59,385 nucleotides of DNA from Paenarthrobacter sp. Z7-10. Its GTDB lineage: Bacteria; Actinomycetota; Actinomycetes; Actinomycetales; Micrococcaceae. Under the pieces are notes generated by a model. That model was given only the letters and a program-made list of their open reading frames with translations. It had not been told where the DNA came from and did not search any database. Numbering within the stretch: the first letter of the stretch is position 1; each line of letters starts with the position of its first letter. This document shows positions 44,477 to 53,588 of the stretch, in pieces. Where the stretch lies: NCBI RefSeq assembly GCF_026932795.1, contig NZ_JADPVH010000021.1:1-59385 (forward strand). The letters run 5' to 3'. The position numbers were made by a program, and so were the translations under genes.

Positions 44477-45706
44477 TCAGTCCTGCAGCAGCAGACCCAT
44501 CTGTTTGGGCGCGAGGATGTGGTCCAGGATGGCGCAGCCGGCCCCCACTGCGGCGATATCCTCGCCCAGAGCGGAGCCAATTACCTCCAGATCGTGAATG
44601 GCACTCACCGCGGAGCGCTGACTGAGCGTCGGCTGCAGCACCGCCAGGTACCGCTCGCTCACTGGCGCCCACATGGGTCCGCCAAAGATGACCCGCTCCA
44701 CATCCATCAGATTCGCGATGTCCTCAACCACCCGCGCCAACCGCCGCGCCGAGGCGTCAACGATGCCCAGGGCTCCGGCGTCGCCCTGCAGCGCCAGCGC
44801 ACCGAGCTTGACCCAGGCCGCCGAGATCAACTCCGGATCTGCTCCGCTCGCCGGCCCCTCCAACACTCCGGCCGCGACCGCCGTCTCGACCAGATGGGCT
44901 GGCATCGCGGCGACCCCGATGCAGCTGGACCGCCCGCAGGCACACAGCGGCCCGTCCTCACCGGTGGAGAAGTGCCCGATTTCGCCGACGTTATTGGAGG
45001 CTCCGCGCATGACTTGGCCGTTGATCACCAGCCCCGCGCCGATGCCTGTTCCCAAGTAGATAAAAGCGAAGTTCTCATTTTCCCCGCGGCTGCTGGACCA
45101 CAGCTCCGCGTGTGCAGCCGCCATCACGTCCTTGTCCAGCAGTACCGGCAGACCGGTGGCCCCGCGCAGGGACTCGCGCAGCCGGACCGCCTGCCAACCG
45201 ATCAGCAGCGGAGCGTCCACGACAATCCCCCGGTCCTCGTTGATCGGACCCGGCGAGGCAATCCCGACGCCCAGCACCCGGTCCCGCGGCACCTTGGCCG
45301 TGCGGACCAGCCCGTCGATGGCCGCGGCCATCCGCGCGACGGTGGTATCCGGGTCCGCGACCGCGGGCATCTCGTGCCGGCAGCGCGCCACCACGTCGCC
45401 GGCCAGATCCAGAACAACGAACGTCATTACAGAAGGGTCCAGATGCACGCCGACGGCGAACCGGCTCCGGGGCTCGATGGTCAGCGGTGTGCGCGGTTTT
45501 CCTGGCCCGGTCACCGTCTTGTGCCCTTCATTCAGCAGACCCAGGTCCAGCTGCTTGCGGACAATGTTGGAGACGGTCTGGGTGGACAGACCGGTCGCTT
45601 GGACCAGCTCAACGCGGCTGATTCCGTGCGGTGCCCTGCGGATAGCGTCCAGCACCACCGCCTGGTTGAACCCTCCCACGCGCTCCAGATTCGAACCTCG
45701 TCCCAC
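44477..45706 (-). CDS. ROK-family transcriptional regulator
   Basis: The 409-residue protein has an N-terminal winged helix (GISRVELVQATGLSTQTVSN) and a ROK sugar-kinase-like domain with LGVGIASPGPINEDRGIVVD, IGAGLVINGQVMRGASNNVG and the zinc-type Cys cluster CACGRSSCIG. Typical role is as a sugar-responsive repressor. It lies immediately upstream of the ABC/mannosidase operon on the same strand, so it likely controls it. GTG 45706 has AAGGAG eight bases upstream. Confidence 0.92.
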   Translation of the reverse strand: MGRGSNLERVGGFNQAVVLDAIRRAPHGISRVELVQATGLSTQTVSNIVRKQLDLGLLNEGHKTVTGPGKPRTPLTIEPRSRFAVGVHLDPSVMTFVVLDLAGDVVARCRHEMPAVADPDTTVARMAAAIDGLVRTAKVPRDRVLGVGIASPGPINEDRGIVVDAPLLIGWQAVRLRESLRGATGLPVLLDKDVMAAAHAELWSSSRGENENFAFIYLGTGIGAGLVINGQVMRGASNNVGEIGHFSTGEDGPLCACGRSSCIGVAAMPAHLVETAVAAGVLEGPASGADPELISAAWVKLGALALQGDAGALGIVDASARRLARVVEDIANLMDVERVIFGGPMWAPVSERYLAVLQPTLSQRSAVSAIHDLEVIGSALGEDIAAVGAGCAILDHILAPKQMGLLLQD

Positions 45707-45725
45707 CGGGCAGCTCCTTAAGTCA

Positions 45726-45745
45726 ACTGTTTAGACTAATTCTAG
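45726..45745 (-). promoter_or_regulatory. Candidate ROK autoregulatory operator
   Basis: tttagactaa contains the perfect palindrome TTAG-A-CTAA (45731-45739), next to TTGACTT on the minus strand, which resembles a -35. TTAG half-sites recur in the candidate operator at 44331-44361. Confidence 0.45.
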
Positions 45746-45801
45746 AGCTTCAGCAGCCACACTGCGATCTGTGCGGACACAGGGGCACGATCGGGACAGA
45801 G

Positions 45802-46287
45802 TCAGGCTTCGGGCGGCCGAAGAATCCAGTGGTCCGGATTCAGGCCGCGCACCAGTTTGCGCCCGATCCGCGCCAGATCGGCGGCATCCCCCGCGTCCAG
45901 CTGGTCGAACACCAACTCACGCACATCGCGCACATGCCGGGGCGCCAGCAGCCGGATCAGGTCCATTCCTGCCTCCGTGATGGAAGCGGTCGTGACCCGG
46001 CCGTCCTGTTCCTGCGCGGACCGGAGCACGAGTCCGCGTCCCTCCAGCCGCTTGACCACGTGTGAAAGCCTGGAGAGCGAGGCACTGGTCCGGGACCCCA
46101 GCTCACTCATAGCCAAAGTTCGGTTCCCCGCCTCGGACAACATGGCCAGGACGTTGTAGTCAAAGAGCGAAAGCTTTGCCTGTCGCTGCAGGGGCCCATC
46201 GAGCGCGCCGGGCAGCAGCGTCATGGTGGAGAGCAGCGCCAACCATGCCTGACGCTCCTGGGCAGTCAGCCAGCCTGGTTCACTCAT
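45802..46287 (-). CDS. MarR-family transcriptional regulator
   Basis: The 161-residue protein has the MarR layout: LFDYNVLAMLSEAGNRTLAM, a winged helix with ELGSRTSASLSRLSHVVKRL, and the wing SAQEQDGRVTTASITEAG. It is a dimeric regulator often responding to aromatic or antimicrobial ligands. I used ATG 46287; a GTG nine bases further out is possible. Two palindromes lie just upstream, so it probably controls itself. No obvious target gene is adjacent; the neighbour on the far side, DinB, ends towards it. Confidence 0.9.
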   Translation of the reverse strand: MSEPGWLTAQERQAWLALLSTMTLLPGALDGPLQRQAKLSLFDYNVLAMLSEAGNRTLAMSELGSRTSASLSRLSHVVKRLEGRGLVLRSAQEQDGRVTTASITEAGMDLIRLLAPRHVRDVRELVFDQLDAGDAADLARIGRKLVRGLNPDHWILRPPEA

Positions 46288-46308
46288 GACACCCACTATT
46301 TCACATAG

Positions 46309-46352
46309 CTTGAGGTTTCAAGTGATGTGTTCAGCTCGCTTGAGGATTCAAG
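46309..46352. promoter_or_regulatory. Two MarR-type operator palindromes
   Basis: CTTGAggttTCAAG (46309-46322) and CTTGAggatTCAAG (46339-46352) are perfect 5-bp inverted repeats with 4-base centres, 30 bp apart centre to centre, about three helical turns. They lie 22-66 bases before the MarR start, as expected for autoregulation. Confidence 0.75.
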
Positions 46353-46397
46353 TTGGGTGAAAAAATGGCGTCTGAGCGACCAATTGTGCCGACAGCC

Positions 46398-46931
46398 TTA
46401 GATCCCGGTGGTCCCATCAATACATTCGCGCAGCAGGTCGGCGTGGCCGTTGTGGCGGGCGTACTCGGCGATCATGTGAACAGAGACCAATCGCAGCGAA
46501 TACTCTTCGCCGTGCAGGAGGAACGTGTCGTCAAAGTCCAGCGCAGCGGCCGCCTCGTCGGCCAGCCGGCACTCGGCGTCAAACCGCTCGAAGTCGCCCT
46601 TAGCCTCGGCCGGATCCAAGTCATCAAAATCCGCGTTCTTACCCTTGGCCGGGTCGTAAGGTGAACCCACATTCTGACCGCCGGCGCGATGGCGGAACCA
46701 AGTGGGTTCCACCTTCGCCATATGGCGCACCAGACCCAGCAGTGACAGGGCCGACGGCGGTACGGGACGGGAGGCCAGCTGGTCACCTGTCAGCCCGGAA
46801 CAGATCCTGAGCAGCGTACTTCGATGCCAGGCAAGGAAGCCCTCAAGTATGGGCCGGTCGGCGCCGACCAAAGGCCCGTCCTCGGCCAGCGGAAATTTGG
46901 GCGCTGTCCATGTGCTGGGTTGTCCATTCAT
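46398..46931 (-). CDS. DinB-family (DUF664) protein
   Basis: The 177-residue four-helix protein has LLGLVRHMAKVEPTWFRHRA and MIAEYARHNGHADLLRE, supplying the DinB His triad. Actinobacterial relatives include mycothiol-dependent thiol transferases, which is plausible but not proved here. It is a single gene, no operon partner. Confidence 0.9.
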   Translation of the reverse strand: MNGQPSTWTAPKFPLAEDGPLVGADRPILEGFLAWHRSTLLRICSGLTGDQLASRPVPPSALSLLGLVRHMAKVEPTWFRHRAGGQNVGSPYDPAKGKNADFDDLDPAEAKGDFERFDAECRLADEAAAALDFDDTFLLHGEEYSLRLVSVHMIAEYARHNGHADLLRECIDGTTGI

Positions 46932-47041
46932 GGCACGAGACTACTTGACCGCGGTCTCGGCCTCATGATGCTCCGCGCTGATCTCAGCATTCATGCTCAG
47001 CGCCTTCCACCCAACGGCCCGGCCCAAGGGCGCACCGCACC

Positions 47042-47245
47042 TCAGCCCAGAAGGCCGCCAAGGCCGCCAAGGCCGCCGGGAAGTTTGCCCAGCAGATCCT
47101 TTGGATTGACGCCAAATTTGGCGAGCAGGCCCGAGTCGTTGTCCGTATCGACCTTGTCAGGCAGTTCAGACTGGGCCTGGTCCGCCTTGTCGTGGTCACC
47201 AAGGCTCTTGAGGTGGTCAATGATTTGTTGCTTGTCAATCTGCAT
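47042..47245 (-). CDS. Small conserved hypothetical protein
   Basis: The 67-residue protein (MQIDKQQIIDHLKSLGDHDK; ends GGLGGLGGLLG) resembles short actinobacterial proteins of unknown function. A strong AAGGAG precedes the start. The C-terminal GGLGGLGG is low-complexity. Confidence 0.8.
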   Translation of the reverse strand: MQIDKQQIIDHLKSLGDHDKADQAQSELPDKVDTDNDSGLLAKFGVNPKDLLGKLPGGLGGLGGLLG

Positions 47246-47486
47246 GTTGTCTCCTTCAGGTCTCCGGCGAGTATGTGCAGGTACGTCTCAAACCTACAAA
47301 AGCGGCACACCGTCGTCCAGCATCTGTATCTGACCATCGGCCGGGCGAACGCAGGGAAAGGAACGGGGAAAGGGACAGGTAGCTGTCGTCTGGGAGCCAC
47401 CGGCGACTAGTCTGGGTCATAATGACCTTATCTTCGTTGGCCGTATCTGACGCCGGCCTTATCTTCGCCCCCGAAGGAACGCTTCC

Positions 47487-48878
47487 ATGTCCGAGACCCT
47501 GCACAGTCCTCCGCGGAATTCGCTGACCGAACGCCTGGACCGACTGCCGTTCACACGCCGTCATGCGAGCCTGCTGGCCGGGTCCGGCGTCGGCTGGGCA
47601 CTGGATGCTTTCGACGTCGGTTTGATTTCCTTTGTCATTGCCCAGCTGTCGGTGACCTGGAAATCGGATGCGGCGGCGCTGTCTTGGGTGGCGTCAGCAG
47701 GATTTGCCGGAATGGCGATCGGCGCTGCTGTTGGCGGCCTGCTGGCCGACAAGCTGGGCCGCAAGCAGGTCTTCGCACTTACTCTGCTGCTGTATGGGGC
47801 GGCCACCGGCGCGTCGGCTCTGGCGGGGTCCGTGGGAGTGCTGCTGCTGCTGCGTTTTATCGTCGGCCTGGGCCTTGGGGCGGAACTTCCGGTCGCGTCG
47901 ACGCTGGTGAGCGAATTCGCCCCGCGCCGTATCCGCGGCCGAATCGTCGTCTTGGAGGCCTTTTGGGCGGTTGGTTGGGTGGGCTCGGCGCTGGTGGGAT
48001 ACCTGGTGATCCCCGGAAGTCCGGACGGCTGGCGCTGGGCGCTGCTGATTGGCGTGCTGCCGGCGGTGTGGGCGGTCTTTGTCCGGCTCAGGATGCCGGA
48101 ATCGGTGCGGTTCCTGGAGTCCAAGGGGCGGCATTCAGAGGCCGAGAAAGTTGTTCGACAATTCGAAGCCTCCGCCGGCACCGCATCTGCCGCCCAGGAC
48201 CACAGGCCGGTGGCTGCAGTAGGGCGCGCCCCCGTGCCCGCATCAGGGTTGGCAGCATGGCAAGCACCCGTTCGCACCCGATTGATGGACCTGTTCGCGC
48301 CGGATCTGAGGCAGCGGAGCGCACTGATCTGGGCGGTCTGGTTCCTGGTGAACTTTTCGTACTACGGCGCGTTCATCTGGCTGCCGACTCTCCTGGTTTC
48401 GGCGGGCTTCCCGCTGGTGAAGTCCTTTGAATACACGCTCATCATCACGCTCGCGCAGTTGCCAGGTTATGCGGCGTCGGCATCCCTGGTGGAAAAGTGG
48501 GGCCGGCGCATCACCTTGTCCACCTTCCTGGTCGGCTCGGCCATCGCTGCCGCGGCCTTCGGTTTCGGCGCCGTCAATGGCAGCGAATCCCAGATTATCG
48601 CCAGCGGCATGCTCCTCTCGTTCTTCAATCTGGGCGCGTGGGGAGCGTTGTATGCCGTGACGCCGGAGCTGTACCCGACCCGCCTGCGCGGATCAGGTTC
48701 CGGATCTGCCGCCGGTTTCGGCCGCCTTGCCTCAATTGCCGCCCCACTGCTGGTCCCGCCGCTCCTGGTTCTCGGCGGGACCTTACTGCTCTTCATCGTC
48801 TTCGCGATCGTTTTCGTCTTCGCCGCGTGCGCCGCCTTCGCGTTACCGGAACTGCGTGGAAAACCCCTGACGGAATAG
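47487..48878 (+). CDS. MFS transporter
   Basis: The 463-residue protein has 12 predicted segments, GGLLADKLGRKQVFALTLLL after helix 2 and ELYPTRLRGSGSGSAAGFGR before helix 11, typical of sugar/aromatic-acid symporters. A low-complexity loop (TASAAQDHRPVAAVGRAPVP) lies between the halves. The substrate is unknown. It is followed by the patatin gene after 60 bp. Confidence 0.9.
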   Translation: MSETLHSPPRNSLTERLDRLPFTRRHASLLAGSGVGWALDAFDVGLISFVIAQLSVTWKSDAAALSWVASAGFAGMAIGAAVGGLLADKLGRKQVFALTLLLYGAATGASALAGSVGVLLLLRFIVGLGLGAELPVASTLVSEFAPRRIRGRIVVLEAFWAVGWVGSALVGYLVIPGSPDGWRWALLIGVLPAVWAVFVRLRMPESVRFLESKGRHSEAEKVVRQFEASAGTASAAQDHRPVAAVGRAPVPASGLAAWQAPVRTRLMDLFAPDLRQRSALIWAVWFLVNFSYYGAFIWLPTLLVSAGFPLVKSFEYTLIITLAQLPGYAASASLVEKWGRRITLSTFLVGSAIAAAAFGFGAVNGSESQIIASGMLLSFFNLGAWGALYAVTPELYPTRLRGSGSGSAAGFGRLASIAAPLLVPPLLVLGGTLLLFIVFAIVFVFAACAAFALPELRGKPLTE

Positions 48879-48938
48879 CTGGCGCGGCGGCGGCCCCGCG
48901 AATGCATCCGACAATAACTGCAGCGAAAAAGGAAACCC

Positions 48939-49850
48939 ATGAGCAACATCAGAACTCTCGTCCTCGGCGCCGGCGGGCTAACCGGAATCGGCTGGGAGAC
49001 CGGTCTGATAGCGGGGCTGGCGCAGCAGGGCATCGAACTGGGCGACGCGGACCGCATCATCGGCAGTTCCGCCGGATCCACCGTCGGCGCCCGGCTCGCC
49101 TGTGGCGTTGCCCCGGAGGAGGCATATCGTGCCCAGCTCGACGGCGGCGCGCACGAAGTGCCGGCCGCCTTCGGCTTCCGCAACGTCGTCGGCCTGCTGG
49201 GTCCGCAACTGCTGCCCGGCAGTGACGCAGCCATCGCCCGCCGGATCGGCCGCGCCGCGCTGCGCACCGCAACCGTGAGTGAATCTGAACGCCGCGCCAT
49301 CATCGCCCAGCGCGTCCCCGGGGAGGAATGGCCGCGTAAGGAACTGCTGATCACCGCTATCGACGCCAGCACCGGAGAACGGCGGGTCTTTACCCGGGAC
49401 AGCGGCGTTTCCCTCGTGGACGCCGTCGCCGCCAGTTGCGCCGTCCCTACAGTCTGGCCGGCCGTCAGCATCGGTGCTGCCCGCTATATTGACGGCGGCG
49501 TCCTCTCCAGCACCAATACCGACCTCGCCCGCATAAACAATGGCGGCAGCGCCAACGACGAAGGTGGCAGCAACAGCCGCGGCAGCAGCTACGACCAAGG
49601 TGGCGGCAGCGCCGACCTCGTCCTGGTGCTGGCTCCGATTCCCGGGGCACTCCGCAAGCGCTGGTCGGCAGCCGCGCAGCTAAAAACCCTCGGACCGCAG
49701 GTCCGCACGCTGCTGATCACGCCCGACGGCGGCGCCAAGCAGGCGATGGGGCGCAACTCACTCAATCCCGCATTCCGTGCGGCAGCGGCCCGCGCCGGGC
49801 GCGAACAAGCCAAGGCGGTGGCCGCAGCAGTAGGGCGACTGTGGTCCTGA
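48939..49850 (+). CDS. Patatin-like phospholipase
   Basis: The 303-residue protein has VLGAGGLTGIGWETGLIAGL (oxyanion loop), IIGSSAGSTVGARL (GxSxG nucleophile) and YIDGGVLSSTNTDLA (catalytic Asp), so a Ser-Asp dyad lipase of the patatin/RssA type. A Gly/Ser/Asn-rich stretch (NNGGSANDEGGSNSRGSSYD) interrupts it after the Asp. ATG 48939. Its 3' end with stop codon is duplicated downstream. Confidence 0.9.
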   Translation: MSNIRTLVLGAGGLTGIGWETGLIAGLAQQGIELGDADRIIGSSAGSTVGARLACGVAPEEAYRAQLDGGAHEVPAAFGFRNVVGLLGPQLLPGSDAAIARRIGRAALRTATVSESERRAIIAQRVPGEEWPRKELLITAIDASTGERRVFTRDSGVSLVDAVAASCAVPTVWPAVSIGAARYIDGGVLSSTNTDLARINNGGSANDEGGSNSRGSSYDQGGGSADLVLVLAPIPGALRKRWSAAAQLKTLGPQVRTLLITPDGGAKQAMGRNSLNPAFRAAAARAGREQAKAVAAAVGRLWS

Positions 49851-49916
49851 CCGGAGACGACAATCCATCCAGTCCACCGCGGTGGCAGCAGCAGTAGGGC
49901 GACTGTGAGGTTCTGA
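49815..49916 (+). repeat. Tandem duplication of the patatin-gene 3' end including its stop
   Basis: gcggtggccgcagcagtagg at 49815, running on to the TGA, recurs as gcggtggcagcagcagtagg at 49879, a period of 64 bp. The matching stretch is about 35 bp with a few differences. Confidence 0.9.
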
Positions 49917-49963
49917 CTAGGATTCAACTTACTCGCTCCAACGACCGGTGGACAGGAAACAGA

Positions 49964-50743
49964 ATGAAGAGGAACGGATCAGTGGACAGGCCGAAGCATG
50001 CCGGTTGGCATCAGAAGTTCATCGTCGAAGAGCGCCGGCTGCCGGCTGCTGCGCGACGCCGGCTGTATCTCACCTCGACGGTGCTGATGGCCGTCAGACT
50101 TCTCGGATTCCTGATTCTGCTGGCCGCAGTTTTGACCTATACCGGCTTTGAACGACTGGACCAGCCCGTCGAGAACTGGTTTGACGCCCAGCGGGCCCCA
50201 AGCACCACCGGTTTCATGATTGCCCTCGCCATCATCTTCGGACCCATCGCGCTGCCTATCATCGTCCTCGTGGTCACCGTGAGCTGGACCATCCTGGCCA
50301 AGCACGCGTGGCGGCCACTCCTGCTCGCCGCCGCCATGCTTCTGGGCGTCATCCTCGCGGAGATCCTCGCTCCCCTCGTTAAACATCCCCGCCCTCCCAT
50401 CGACCTGATGCTTTTCGGCCCCGATACCTCCTTCTCCTTCCCTTCGGGCCATGTCCTTGGAACCTCCGACTTCCTGCTCATGCTGGCCCTTCTGATCGCC
50501 AGCCGCCGCCAGAAGACGGTGTTCACCTTTGCGGCGGTGGCTCTGGCCGTACTGGGCATCTTCGCCCAAGTAGTGAGCAGGCTCTACCTCGGATACCACT
50601 GGATCAGCGACACTTCCGCCTCGATCGCCCTGTCCATGGTCATCGTCGGCGCGGTCATCGCCGTCGACACGAAACGAACGGTGAGAATTCATGGCGAACC
50701 GGTGAGCGGACCGCTGTCACAGCCGCAGGTGGACGGGACCTAA
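49964..50743 (+). CDS. PAP2-family phosphatase
   Basis: The 259-residue membrane protein has the three PAP2 motifs: KHPRPP, FSFPSGHVLGTS, and SRLYLGYHWISD. Several hydrophobic segments flank them. It dephosphorylates a lipid phosphate such as phosphatidic acid or polyprenyl diphosphate on the outer membrane face. ATG 49964 follows ACAGGAAACAG. Confidence 0.92.
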   Translation: MKRNGSVDRPKHAGWHQKFIVEERRLPAAARRRLYLTSTVLMAVRLLGFLILLAAVLTYTGFERLDQPVENWFDAQRAPSTTGFMIALAIIFGPIALPIIVLVVTVSWTILAKHAWRPLLLAAAMLLGVILAEILAPLVKHPRPPIDLMLFGPDTSFSFPSGHVLGTSDFLLMLALLIASRRQKTVFTFAAVALAVLGIFAQVVSRLYLGYHWISDTSASIALSMVIVGAVIAVDTKRTVRIHGEPVSGPLSQPQVDGT

Positions 50744-51051
50744 GCATGAGCGAATCAACACTCTGCGACGCAAGAAGACCGCAAAGCCGGCGACGTAATA
50801 CTTTGTTCGTTACCAATCGTCATCCGCTGCCGATTATCAATAGTGGTCGACCCGATTTCGGTCGTTACGATCTTCTTTCTCCGCGGCATGATGGACGGCA
50901 CGCCAGAAGACTGTAACGCTGCACACTGAATAAGCTCGACCGGATTCACTTTCAGCCACGAATCCGGCCCTAAATCGTTTCCAGGGAGTTACCGGGTAAT
51001 TCCTGCAGCTTGCTGCAGGTGGTGGATCATGCAAACCGGGGAGCGTGGGGC
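50744..51051. other. 308-bp intergenic region, AT-richer than its surroundings
   Basis: No recognised gene. A 57-codon frame from ATG 50746 to about 50919 has no known relatives that I can see. A perfect 8-bp inverted repeat cctgcagc-tt-gctgcagg lies at 51002-51019, just before the NERD gene. Base composition drops visibly from about 50750 to 50990, which could mark foreign DNA. Confidence 0.5.
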
Positions 51052-51978
51052 GTGGCGGCAGGAGATGGGGCTTCCGAACAGGCACAGATGGCCGCAGATC
51101 GGGTAGCGCGGCTGAAACGTCAGCTGCAACAGGCCGAACGGGATGAACGTGCGTGGATTGCCGGAGCAGCCGGTGAAGCTCTTGTGGGAGAAAAACTCAA
51201 GACCCTGAACCCTTCTGACTGGCTCGTGCTGCACGATGTTCATTGGCCGGGACGACCCAAGGCCAACCTTGATCACGTTTTGGTCGGGCCCGGCGGGGTC
51301 CTCGTCATTGATGCAAAGAACTGGACCGGCCGCATCGAAGTGCGCGAGGGTGTTCTGTTCCAGGAGGGGCGCACCCGGATCAGGGAAACTATTGGTGTGC
51401 TGGAGCAAGTCGCAGCCTTGACGGTGCTGTTGGATCCGAAGCATCGTCAACGGGTTCATGGCTGGTTATGCATGGTCCGGCAGCCGGACATGCAGGCCAT
51501 CAGCAGCAGCGGGGTGAGAATCCAGGGGCTAAGTACCCTGACGGATGCGATCAACGCCCTGCCGAACGTCCTTGAGCCAGCCGAGGTGCAGGCTATTCAC
51601 GCCTATCTAAAGCAACTCCTCACCGGAGCGGCAAGTCCCTCGCTCCTGACAAGCGCCCAGCTTGGAAAAGCCTGGACTGGCAACGCAAAGGCGAAGACAA
51701 ACCCGCGGGCCGGTTTCCAGTTATCCGCTCCTTCCCGGCAATTCCAAGCAAAGCAACAAACCACTTCCCATTCGGGCCAACGGTCACGGCCGGCGTCTTC
51801 CAGGGCCCGTCGGCCGTCAAAGCCACAACTCGGATGCCTGGGCGTCGCAGGCGTCCTGATCTTCCTGCTGGTATTTTCCTCGATGCTGATGAACTTGGGC
51901 ACAAGCTTTACACAGCAACTAACTCATCTACCGCCCCACCCCGCTCCGGCAACAACACAACCGTTCCAATCTCCGTAG
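51052..51978 (+). CDS. NERD-domain protein with C-terminal membrane segment
   Basis: The 308-residue protein has a NERD nuclease-related domain: GAAGEALVGEKLKTL, NLDHVLVGPGGVLVIDAKNW (the D..DxK arrangement of a PD-(D/E)xK-like site). A Lys/Arg/Ser-rich linker and one hydrophobic segment near the end (GVAGVLIFLLVFSSMLM) follow. I used GTG 51052, with GGGGAG eight bases upstream. NERD proteins occur in both DNA repair and defence contexts, and the function here is unknown. Confidence 0.85.
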   Translation: MAAGDGASEQAQMAADRVARLKRQLQQAERDERAWIAGAAGEALVGEKLKTLNPSDWLVLHDVHWPGRPKANLDHVLVGPGGVLVIDAKNWTGRIEVREGVLFQEGRTRIRETIGVLEQVAALTVLLDPKHRQRVHGWLCMVRQPDMQAISSSGVRIQGLSTLTDAINALPNVLEPAEVQAIHAYLKQLLTGAASPSLLTSAQLGKAWTGNAKAKTNPRAGFQLSAPSRQFQAKQQTTSHSGQRSRPASSRARRPSKPQLGCLGVAGVLIFLLVFSSMLMNLGTSFTQQLTHLPPHPAPATTQPFQSP

Positions 51979-52051
51979 CCGCCACCCCATCCTTCGACCG
52001 CGGCCCCCCGAGGGCCCCAACGAGTCCGCCGCGAGCTGCAGGCCCCTCGCG

Positions 52052-52128
52052 GGTATAGGGCCACCCGCCGGCGCCAAGGTCTACGCCGGCGCCAAGGCCT
52101 CCGCCGACTGAAGGCGTCTGCGGTCAAC
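52052..52128. repeat. Short degenerate repeats past the NERD gene
   Basis: cgccggcgccaagg-type units occur two to three times near 52068-52105, in the gap before the three copies of the MHS transporter 3' end. No gene is seen here. Confidence 0.5.
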
Positions 52129-52240
52129 GGGATCAGGCCTGGCCAAACACCAGCGGACGATTCGCAGGGATCAGGCCTGGCCAAACGCCAGCAGATGATT
52201 TGCAGGGATCAGGCCTGACGAAACACCCGGCGGGAAATGA
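52129..52240 (-). repeat. Three tandem copies of the MHS-transporter 3' end
   Basis: gggatcaggcctg is repeated at 52129, 52167 and 52205 (period 38). The third unit holds the real TGA stop and last codons of the 52209-53531 gene; the other two are non-coding copies just downstream, each reading ggatcaggcctggccaaac and then cagc(g/a)gatgattcgcag-like sequence. Confidence 0.9.
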
Positions 52241-53531
52241 CCAAACTCACCACCGAGACAGCGGCAATGGCGACGAGGTAGTAGCCGGGCACCAGCAGGG
52301 AACCGGTGCTGCCAATTAGCCAGGTGAGGACGAAGGGGGCGAAGCCGCCGAAGACAGTGACCCCGATGTTGTAGCCCAGGGACAGCCCGGTGGTGCGGAT
52401 CTGGGCAGGAAACATTGAGGACATGATGGCCGGCAGCGGCGCAAAGTAGGCGGTGGCCAGCACAGACAGGACCAGTTCGACCAGGATCATGGTGGGCAGC
52501 GCGGGTGCCGCTATGAGCAGCATGAATGCCGGAACTCCCAAGATCAGCGTTCCGACAGCGGCCCAGGTCATGACGCGGGCCGCTCCGGCCCGGTCGGCCA
52601 AGGTGCCAATAAAGGGCGAGCCGATGCTCATGACCACGCCGAAGATCAGGGTCGAGACGAATGCCGCAGCCTTGGGCATGCCCAGATTAACGATCGCGTA
52701 AGTGGGCATGAACAGAGCAATGTAAACCCCCACGGATCCCAGCGAGACGACTCCGACGATGGCCCAGAGCCGGCCGCCGTTGCCAATACAGGTTTCCTTC
52801 AGTGGTGCCGCGGACCGTTCGGTGTTCAGAAACTCCGGGGTCTCGCGCATCTTGGACCGGATGTACCAGCCCACCGGACCGATGGCCAGGGCGAAGATGA
52901 AGGGGACCCGCCAGCCCCAGGATTCCACGGCGTGGGCGCTCAGGTAGGTGTTCAGAACGAAGCCGAAGATTCCGGCCAGCAGGATGGCTGCGCCCTGGGT
53001 CGCCACCTGCCAGCTGCCGTAAAAAGCCTTGCGGTTGGGCGCGTATTCGATCAGGAAAGCCGTTGCGGTACCGAATTCACCACCGGTGGCAAAGCCCTGC
53101 AGCAGCCGGGACAGCAAAACAAGAATGCTCGCTGTGACGCCAATGGCGGCCGCCGTGGGTGCCAGCACAATCAGCAGGGTGCCGATGAACATCACGAGGA
53201 TGGAAACCATCATGCCCGCCTTGCGGCCGGCCCGGTCCGCGTACCGGCCGATGATGATGCCGCCGAGGGGCCGCATGATGAAGGACACTCCGAAGGAGGC
53301 GAAGGCCAGCAGCAGGGACGCCGTTTCATTGGTGGTAGGGAAAAACAGTTTGGAGATGACGACGGCGAATGTGCCGTAGACAATGAGGTCAAACCATTCA
53401 AGGCCGTTGCCGATTGAGGCTGCGACGACGGCTTTACGGGCGTCCCGGCGCTGGAGGGCGACGACGGCGGCTGGCTGTGCCGGCTGCCTCGTGCCTTGTT
53501 TTTCGAGACTGTCGACTGCTTCGTGGGTCAT
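52209..53531 (-). CDS. MHS-family metabolite:H+ symporter
   Basis: The 440-residue protein has GNGLEWFDLIVYGTFAVVIS and GGIIIGRYADRAGRKAGMMV, the signature of the metabolite/H+ symporter (ProP-like) branch of MFS, with 12 hydrophobic segments. It is last in the LacI-flanked operon with an M20 deacylase and an amidase, so it may import their substrate. ATG or GTG start at 53531. Its 3' end is copied twice downstream. Confidence 0.92.
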   Translation of the reverse strand: MTHEAVDSLEKQGTRQPAQPAAVVALQRRDARKAVVAASIGNGLEWFDLIVYGTFAVVISKLFFPTTNETASLLLAFASFGVSFIMRPLGGIIIGRYADRAGRKAGMMVSILVMFIGTLLIVLAPTAAAIGVTASILVLLSRLLQGFATGGEFGTATAFLIEYAPNRKAFYGSWQVATQGAAILLAGIFGFVLNTYLSAHAVESWGWRVPFIFALAIGPVGWYIRSKMRETPEFLNTERSAAPLKETCIGNGGRLWAIVGVVSLGSVGVYIALFMPTYAIVNLGMPKAAAFVSTLIFGVVMSIGSPFIGTLADRAGAARVMTWAAVGTLILGVPAFMLLIAAPALPTMILVELVLSVLATAYFAPLPAIMSSMFPAQIRTTGLSLGYNIGVTVFGGFAPFVLTWLIGSTGSLLVPGYYLVAIAAVSVVSLVISRRVFRQA

Positions 53532-53588
53532 TGGGTTTCGTTCCGTTCGGGAAGTGCGGCTGCGCAGTTGCCTGCGCCGCCGGCCAGG

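Noticed and set aside
45802-46931. MarR and DinB as a regulator-target pair
   Set aside because: The DinB gene ends toward marR, so the operators are not at the DinB promoter.
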